Origin: Manihot esculenta
Lineage: Eukaryota; Streptophyta; Magnoliopsida; Malpighiales; Euphorbiaceae
Assembly (NCBI RefSeq): GCF_001659605.2
Contig: NC_035174.2
Location: forward strand, 124,001-188,000
Direction of reading: 5' to 3'
DNA: 64,000 nt
Shown here: positions 56,201 to 64,000 of the stretch, in pieces
How positions within the stretch are numbered: position 1 is the stretch's first letter
Layout of the letters: each line of letters starts with the position of its first letter
Program-made: the position numbers and the translations under genes
Notes under the pieces: generated by a model
The model's database searches: none
The model's input: only the letters and a program-made list of their open reading frames with translations
What the model was told of the DNA's origin: nothing

Positions 56201-59200
56201 AATAATGCCATTGGTGAATGGGATGAATATCCTCCATATGTCAATGCTGAAGGATTAGAAATTGGATCATCTGTGAGTGCCTTTCTCCTCTTGCATCTTT
56301 TTACATTTTCTTGCATGGATTATAGTTGCTGAATTATTCACTAACTTTGATCTTAATCAGGGTGTCTACAATGACAATGGTTCCATTGTATTCCATCCTG
56401 GATTTGGCTATGGTCCACAAATGCCGTATGGACCATATTCTCCAGTCACAACACCTTTGCCTTCTGTAGGTGGAGATTCTCAGTTATACTCTTCCCAGCA
56501 ATTTCCATTTTCTGGCCCTTATTACCAGCAATTAGGTCCTCCTAGTACGCCATATATTACTTCACCGACTCCAATTTCACAACCAGAGCTCAGCATACCA
56601 AGTGTTGACCAACAGGGTGATCACATGCTTTTTGGACCAAGGCCTAGTTATCCTCCCATTCTAGGATCATTTGGTGGAGGCAATATTTCTGGGAATCTTG
56701 GTACTCTTGGTTTTCATGATTTACAACAGGGGTTTGATGGATTGAGGTCTGGAGGACTTTGGTCAGATTGGTCAAATTCCTCTGATAGACATAGGCCTCT
56801 AACTCCCTTATCACCTGCAGTTTCTCCACAGCCAATTGGCAGTTTTGGGTCATATGGGCATAATGTTGGAATGGTTTGTTCTATTGCTACGTTATTTCTG
56901 TTGTTGCATTTTCTATGGGGATCTCATGCATGCCCCTTTTATTTTCTCTGTCAAATTCTAATGTGCATCCTTTTCTTCTATTTGTATTGAATATCCATAA
57001 ATGGCAAGCTGGATAAGTAAGTAGGTGTTGGTTTAGTGGATTAATTTGCCAAAAAGTTATAATGATTTATTTATATGCAATGCATGTGAACTGTCTAGTG
57101 GGACTGCGATTCGGATTCTTTGTGTATATGCATATGCTTTTTTTTTAATTCTTTATGTACATGCATACGCTTTTTTTTAAGGACCATTTTTTCCCACTAA
57201 TATCAGTAGCTATTATGCTATAATGCTTTTAGGGGAAAATTTTTCCATTGCATCATCTCCCAAGGTGGGTTACCTTGATTCTTTGGAATTCAAAGATGGC
57301 AACATACTATTATGTTCTTGTTACAAGAAATTCATGTTAATATGATAATAGTGTATCATTAACAATGAATCAAAGCATATTCATGATCTAACCAGATTTG
57401 AATGAGGAAATTCAATATTTATGTTGTATCTGTGTACTTTAATCAGTAGAACATGAACTATTGGACTTGATCAACATGATGATCTGAGCGACTGCCTTAG
57501 CTTGCTTTTTCATACATTCATTGCGATGGTAACAACTATGCCTTACATTTCATGTTGGCATCACCATGATGTTATTATTGTTGATAGTGGGAAGTTGTGA
57601 ACACTAGCATCATGCTCTGGGGCAAAAGTGTAATGAAGGAAGCTTGACGTTTTAGAATGGATGCTGACAAATTGAGCTTTTTCCAGGCATCTCAACAACA
57701 AAGATCATTTTATGGCATTGTATCCGGTTCAAACTCCTATACTAGTGGCTACATGCACAGTGGGTTAAGTCAGGGTTCTGGATTTGGAAGTGCATCAATT
57801 TCTAGTTTGGCAACAAACAGCAAGGGTTGGCTTTCTCATGAAAACAGCAGAAGTCTGGGGAGGGCCAGCATTTCTGTATGCAGCTGTAATGGTAGTCTTG
57901 ATATCCTTAGTGAGCAAAACCGAGGACCAAGGGCCTCTAAGCCTAAGAGTCAAAATGCCGTGGAACATACTTCTTCCATTGATAATAGCAAACATGGCAA
58001 ATCCACTGCAAACGTTCATGATGCATTGTATAACCGACCAGATTTTGTCACTGAATACAATGATGCTAAATTCTTTATCATCAAATCATACAGTGAAGAT
58101 AATGTCCACAAGAGCATCAAATATGGTGTCTGGGCCAGCACACCAAATGGGAACAGAAGATTGGATGCTGCTTATAGTGAAGCTAAGGAAAAGCAAGTCC
58201 CTTGCCCAGTTTTCCTCTTCTTTTCGGTAAACATCTGATTCTTCTCACTGTTCATAGAGAGCAGGCTAAGTTGGAAGATGGATTGAATTGCAGCCCTGAA
58301 GTGGTGATGATGTTAATGATGATTAGGTGATTCCTGATTAATAAAGCCAACCAAATAAACTGTTCCTTAGGCTCCATTTATTTCTGTGCAGGTCAAGAGT
58401 TTAGGAAAAAGAAAAATAAAAAACCCCTATTCGGTTTTAGAACTCTTGATATATATTAAATTCAGTTTCTCATGCTGATATCTTCTTCAGTTTTCTTCTT
58501 TTCTTTCTCTTTCTTTTTTCCTTTTACATTTTCACAAATATCTTTTTGTCGTTTCTGAAGAACACTTTCGTCAGAAAACTGTGGTGGCTTTTGGCTTCAT
58601 TATTTGTGTGCAGTCTATTTGCTTCCATTTGAGTATGCATCTTTTGTATTGCTTTTAGAGTCGTCTGAAGTTTGGAATTGAGCTCTCGATGTCTGAGGGA
58701 GACTGTAGTTTCTTCTGAATCTGTTCTTTCTTATGTACCTCTACTCTTGTTGCTTGCTTCTCATATTTTATAATCTTCTTGCAAATCAACTAATTATTCT
58801 TATATGAAGGTGAATGCTAGTGCTCAGTTCTGTGGGGTGGCTGAAATGGTTGGGCCTGTTGATTTTGATAAGAGTGTGGATTACTGGCAGCAAGATAAGT
58901 GGAGTGGGCAGTTCCCTGTGAAGTGGCATATTGCTAAAGATGTCCCAAACAGTCAGTTCCGTCACATTGTATTGGAAAATAATGACAACAAACCTGTCAC
59001 TAACAGTCGAGACACGCAGGAGGTAGGAATTCCTTTGTTAAGTACTTCAAGTGATGAGAATGACTTCACATTCTTGTTGATTTAGGGTTGACCTAGTATT
59101 AAACTGGCACACTCTCTTTTCATGTCTTTAAAGCAATGCATCTAAAAATATAAGCCTTGCTTCTCTTCAGTTTATTAAGCTTATTGAATACTCTCTCCAC

Positions 59201-59781
59201 TTATCTGAAAAATCTTGGACCCCAGTTTTCACATATGATCATACTATGTTTCTAAATAGTTACCAATTTATGCTAGATTTTTTTAGATTTTGTTTTTGCA
59301 CATGAAATTAACGTGCTCTTCGGTTGGATAAACTTGTTCCATTATTATAATAATTCTTAACTATGATGTCTCTTTTCCTGCTTGTTTATGCCTAAATATC
59401 AAATATGTAATGTTGCAGGTGAAATTGGAGCAGGGCATTGAGATGTTGAACATTTTTAAGAACTATGAAAATGACATGTCGATCCTGGATGATTTTGACT
59501 TTTATGAAGACAGACAGAAGGCCATGCAAGAACGCAAGGCTAGACAGCAATTGAGCCCGATGGCTGCCGGTGTCGCTGGAGCAAATGAGCACAGAAGTGC
59601 CATTACCTTACCCAGTGATTTTATCAAGCAGATGTCCAAGAGTTTTGCTCAAGTTGTCTCCTTGGAAGAGTCTAGTAAAGAAGGTCCTGTTACTGATAAA
59701 GCCGGCTCTGTCTCTGATAGCTCCACCAGAGTTAAGGCGGAAGATGCAATTGCAGGTGTTTCTTCTACCAAGACAGGTTAG
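53205..59781 (+). CDS. YTH-domain m6A reader (ECT5-like), about 8 exons
   Basis: Supported coding exons: about 55247-55294, 55357 (or 55408)-55582, 56196-56272, 56361-56873, 57687-58226, 58810-59022, 59419-59781. From the ATG at 55247 this gives 642 or 659 residues in phase. A short 5' exon (53205-53244, [13 protein letters not shown]) may encode the N-terminus, but its junction is unclear. The N-terminal half is disordered, Pro/Gly/Tyr/Gln-rich ([16 protein letters not shown]). The C-terminal YTH domain begins with [20 protein letters not shown] and shows the three cage tryptophans ([15 protein letters not shown]) that hold N6-methyladenosine. [16 protein letters not shown] and [13 protein letters not shown] follow. 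Cytoplasmic ECT proteins bind m6A mRNA. The ECT5 identity rests on similarity and on its OCT7 neighbour. Confidence 0.9.
53245..55117 (+). other. Long first intron of the ECT5-like gene
   Basis: 1.9-kb stretch between the MAATQS exon donor (G|GTACCT at 53244) and the next exon area. It has no repeats with clear ends and no coding frame above background. Long 5' introns are usual in this family. Confidence 0.5.
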
Positions 59782-60090
59782 GAAGACATCTATGCATTGG
59801 GATTAGTGGAATGCATCGGTGTATCTGCATATGAATGCAAGGTGGTATGAGTTGTGATGTGCTTCATGTATGATATGTGGGTTGAGAGTGTTACATTTTA
59901 CCTGTAGTAATGAGTTTTCTTCTTTGTTTCATTGTCGTTGTCATTGTCTTTAGCTTTCGAGGGAGAGTAGCGATTGTTAGCTACTGGCTGAGATCTTGCG
60001 TTTGTAAAAGTAGCCCAACTTAATAGCTCTCAGGTGGTTGAATGAAAGAATACAGCAAAAAGATGCTAAAGCACCGTCGTATTTGTGTGT
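59782..60090 (+). other. Probable 3' UTR of the ECT5-like gene
   Basis: Follows the TAG at 59779-59781. TGAATGAAAGAATACAGCAAA near 60040 could hold a variant plant polyadenylation signal. Composition changes to strongly AT-rich soon after 60200. Confidence 0.45.
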
Positions 60091-63000
60091 GCGGTATTTG
60101 AATTGTTGTTAATTTATTCCTTTATGGAAGGGGAAATCCATAACGAGTGGATGAGAAACCAAGCCAGGATTGAAATCTGGACCGAGTGGAGGGAGGATAA
60201 TAGGTTTAAGTAATCAATCATATGAGGTGTAATTTTTATATCTAAATTAAATACTATATTTAAAATTTTATATTTTTAAAATGATAATGAAAATCATGTT
60301 GTTAATTTTGTTGTGTTTTATCAGTTACATGCTAATATATCTTTTGATTTTCCCTCAGCTATAATCTATCTATATGAAAAAATGGAGGGATGGAAATATT
60401 GATATTATTAAAACACCTCTATTTAATATAATAATTAAATTTTATTTTTATTTTAATTTAATTAAAAAATTATATTGATATTTTATTTAAATTAAAATTG
60501 TTAAAAGACTTATATTAATATTTAATTAAAATTATTGAAGACCCATATCAGCATTTGGTTCTATTAAATTAAATTTTTGTTATAATAGGAAATTAAATTA
60601 AAAAATTATCAACAATAAAAAAAAATTGTATTTAAAAAATCATAAAAATTAGTGTGTGTAATAACACACACGTCTGAATTCATCTAGTGATGATAGAATT
60701 GTCGCTAAATAAATATATTTGTCGCTATAAAACCTTCTACACCGTATGTTATATTCTTGAACATTTAATGACGAAGCATTTGTCATTAATAATCTTTAAC
60801 AATTAATATTTTATTTATTTAATAAAACAAATTTTATACAAAATTTATTTTCTAATATTATTATTTCAGTATTTTGAAATAATTTTAATATATTTTTATT
60901 AACTTTTATAAATAATATATTATTATTTTTAATCAATAAAACCATAATTATTTACCATGATAATAATTTATAATTATAGCTTACCCTTAATTAATATTGG
61001 TTTACATTAAATTTATGTATTTCGACCAATTAAAGCTATTTTTTTTTTAAAAAAAATCATCAGATTTCCAAACCAATTAAATTAATATTTGTATTATTTT
61101 ATTTCAACTAATAAAATCATTAGTTTATTCCAAGCAATTAAAATTTATTCACATATAGAATCATATAGAATCAAGTTCATTAAAAAAACTGATTTTAAAA
61201 TTATATTAGGATTCTTATTCTTTATTAAATTTTTATTAGTTAACTCATTGAGTAATTAATTTAGTTTTATTTGCCAATTAAAAAGTAAAACTAATTCTTT
61301 ATTGTCATATTATTAATTTATTATAAATATTTTTAACAATCACATTATTCATACTCTTGATTATTGGTCAATTAAAATAAAATAAAATAAAATTTAGTAA
61401 TTTATCATCTTACTTATTTTTTCGAAATTCTAGTTTTTGTAATCCTGTTATTTCTCCTCCTATTTTAATGTTTATTTTCATTTTAATTAGTGGTGACATA
61501 TAAATAAATTGAAAACAAAATATTAGTAGAATATATAATAATTTATTTAATTAAATATTTATGTGAATCTTTTTTATATATTTTTTTTTGCATTAGCAAT
61601 TTTTTTGTTAACAAGTTTTTCTTATTTTTTTATTATTATGTAAAATGTTATGTCTTTTAATTAAAATGTTCTTGAATTCAAATTATAAAAGGCAACAAGA
61701 TAAATATTAAAAAAAAATCCACACTTTAAATAATTCGTTCAGCTTTAAATCAAATTTTCAATTTTTAAAAGATTATGAAAAGAAATATCAAATAAATAAG
61801 TATAAACATTTTTACAAGTAAAACTTTACAAATGATAATAATGATCTTTTAAAACAAAATAATTATAAATAAACTAATTAATAACAAAAAATTAGCTTTA
61901 TCTTTCAAATTATAAATAATTATATTTAAAATCAATAATTTATGTGAAATAAGAATATTAAATTATTAATACACTATTTATTTTACCTGAAATTATACTG
62001 TAAAAATATATACTTAATAACTTTATTATATACGTTCTATTATGTAAATAAAAAGTTTTGTATTTCATTATAACATTATAATAATAGATTGACTAAATTA
62101 ATATTTTTTAATTTAATATAATGGTTTTTGAACTAATTTTGGTTATATATAGTCATGATAGTTTGGTAATATGATAATAAACACCAAATTTAATTATTTA
62201 ATAAATTATTAAAATTTAAAATCAATAATTTTATGTAAATATATATATATATATATAATTACTAATTTTAAGATTTTTATCACGTTTGAATAAAATTTAA
62301 TTAGTGGATTAGTAATCAACTATTTATTTACTTATATATTAAAATTATACTGTAATAATTTTTTTTTTTTTAAAAATTCTTACTAATTTTATTAAATACG
62401 TAAATAAAAAATTCATTTTTTACCATAATAATAAAATTCAAACAAACATATATATATTCTAAATTTTTTTAATGGTATAATTTATTATCATGACAATTGA
62501 AGACCGAAGTATTTATTTATTTATTCTTAAGTAGTATTATTATTACCTGACGTTTTATGATTTAAATGATAATATTATTTGTTGTCAAAAAATTTTATTA
62601 AAAAAATATATAATATTGTTGTTTATGCCTATATTCATTATAGACTTTTTCTTTCCACGAATTCTTACCATGCTTTATCAAATAGTATATGCTAATTTTT
62701 TATGAATAAATCTATACTTTAGTAACGATTTTTGGAATAAAATTAAACTTATATTTTAGAATTTCTTAATCATTACAATATATGTAGAATTGGGAATCGA
62801 AATTAGAAAAATAAGGAGAGCTGTGAATAGAATTAATTTAAATTAGTTAATGCAAGATTATCAAAATCATAATATATGGTAAGGTTTTATATTGTTTTTT
62901 TCTTTTCTTTTCTGTTGAAGGTTATTGCATGAAAGCCTCCAATTATCTCACATATGTAGGACTTTTATGCTTCTTTTTGAAGAATTTTGAGTTTTTGTTA

Positions 63001-63440
63001 ACCACACTGATGCAAATCCAACTCAAAGAGAAACCTCCAAGTAAAAGGAAGTGGCACTAAAATCAAAGCTCACAGACAAATTTTATCACCCCTTAAGAGC
63101 AACCGACCAGAAGAATTGGATATGTTTATTGTGTGATTGGTTAGTTTTTTAGAGTCGACATCGAAAAAAGGACTGACCCATTAATACAAATTTAAATAAG
63201 GTATTAATTTGTGAATTTTACTATATTATTATTCTTTCTTCTTCCAGCGCAAACAAAGTAAAGAAATGGAAAGACCATAGTACCCCTGCCCGGAGCTTTC
63301 GATCCACAGACCAGATAATTCAATAGGGACGCGTGAAACGCCTCCTGCAAGTAAAATGCAAATCCCTTCCCTTCCCTTCCCTTTCACAAACTCTCAAAAC
63401 CTACTAGATAAAACACCAGACACATAGATAATAGAGAATA
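60091..63440. other. AT-rich intergenic spacer
   Basis: No gene seen. It consists of long A/T-rich sequence with homopolymer runs, an (AT)n tract at 62240-62258, and a short palindrome-like AGTGTGTGTAATAACACACAC at 60651-60671. From 63230 the pyrimidine-rich CTTCCCTTCCCTTCCCTTTC (63366-63385) and a more balanced composition suggest the promoter/5' UTR of the next gene. Confidence 0.5.
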
Positions 63441-63441
63441 G

Positions 63442-63668
63442 ATGGCTAATTTCGATGAAGCATCTTCAGCGCATTTTTGGATTCACAATTTGGGATATGG
63501 ATGGGCCACTCTCATTGCTCTGCTTGCTATCCTCTTCTTCCACTCTGCTAAGACCTTCTTCTTCTCCCTCTCTTTCTCATCCTCCAAACGCCATCTCCTT
63601 CCCGTTTCTCCTGTTGCCTCTGCATCCTGTCTTTCCGTCTCTCCCTCTGGGAACCTCCAGTTATTCCG
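63442..63668 (+). CDS. First exon of an unidentified membrane-anchored protein (partial)
   Basis: ATG at 63442 follows a pyrimidine-rich leader. 75 complete codons end at a probable donor CCG|GTATCC at 63668, and the next exon lies outside the window. The protein starts MANFDEASSAHFWIHNLGYG and has a hydrophobic helix at about residues 21-45 (WATLIALLAILFF and on) followed by a Ser-rich stretch, as in a type III/tail-loop membrane protein or a signal anchor. I cannot name the family. In Arabidopsis a START/lipid-transport protein lies near ECT5, which is a hypothesis only. Confidence 0.6.
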
Positions 63669-64000
63669 GTATCCTATACTCTTTATTCTCGTCCTTTTAT
63701 ATATCCAATTTCAATATCTTTGATGCCTGAATGAGAGTTTAAAGAAATTTTTTTACCTACTAAATCTTTTCTTTCAATTTGTTGATTAATCTTAATCAGA
63801 AATTTATTATTTTTGCTGTTCTCGAATTGTCATATTGAGGAATTTCCTCTAAATATTCAGTCTCAAGTCTTCAATATCTCTTTTTCATTTGCTTGTAAAT
63901 ATATGCGCTTTGTGTCTATTTTATTTTTCAAACGGTATATTCTGCTGTATGGAATTCACAATTTCACGTTTTTCTTTCTCCTCTCCCTCTCTTCCTTCCT

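Overview
This is plant nuclear DNA from a eudicot. It holds split genes with GT-AG introns, plant gene families (a plant SV2-like transporter and an ECT-type YTH protein), and deeply nested plant transposons. An Euphorbiaceae genome of the cassava or rubber-tree type is my best guess, but that rests on general resemblance of the genes and repeats, not on a search. Three host genes, all on the plus strand, sit in a large amount of mobile DNA: an OCT7/NiaP-like transporter (CDS 20376-23783), an ECT5-like m6A reader (about 53205-59781), and the first exon of a membrane-anchored protein (63442-63668, intron then window end).

Layout. 1-660: unclassified, LTR-like. 850-1145: degenerate ~58-bp tandem array. 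About 1145-17190: decayed Tat-lineage Ty3/gypsy pol on the minus strand, split by two younger insertions: a full-length Tekay/Del-type chromovirus (1595-12982, TSD GTGGT, itself carrying a solo LTR at 9362-11519) and a solo LTR (13374-15650). 17190-19080: AT-rich spacer. 19247-23783: OCT7. 24028-42630: a Reina-like chromovirus remnant (TSD TGGCC) whose left LTR is split by a 14.3-kb Mutator-like element (MULE-1, 24314-38653). MULE-1 carries a MURA-type transposase, a plant-mobile-domain (PMD) gene and two unrecognised ORFs, all decayed or interrupted, and was hit by three LTR insertions. 42636-44299: spacer with unassigned ORFs. 44300-51687: a second MULE (perfect 9-bp TSD) with a transposase convergent to a small GRF-zinc-finger/coiled-coil/membrane gene and a rearranged LTR between them. 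51731-52379: hAT-type MITE. 53205-59781: ECT5-like gene. 60090-63440: AT-rich spacer.

The best candidates for something new are three. First, the two MULEs carry passenger genes (PMD plus unknown ORFs; GRF-ZnF), an arrangement recalling mudrA/mudrB. Second, two LTR-family insertions (25241-26298 and 48433-50678) have intact 5-bp target duplications but end in the same LTR terminus (U5) at both sides, in inverted orientation. Third, there are dense hairpin/palindrome arrays inside the MULE-1 subterminal region and inside every LTR of the Tekay-type family. OCT7 followed by ECT5 matches my recollection of neighbouring Arabidopsis loci, so the transposons appear to have expanded an old gene spacer.
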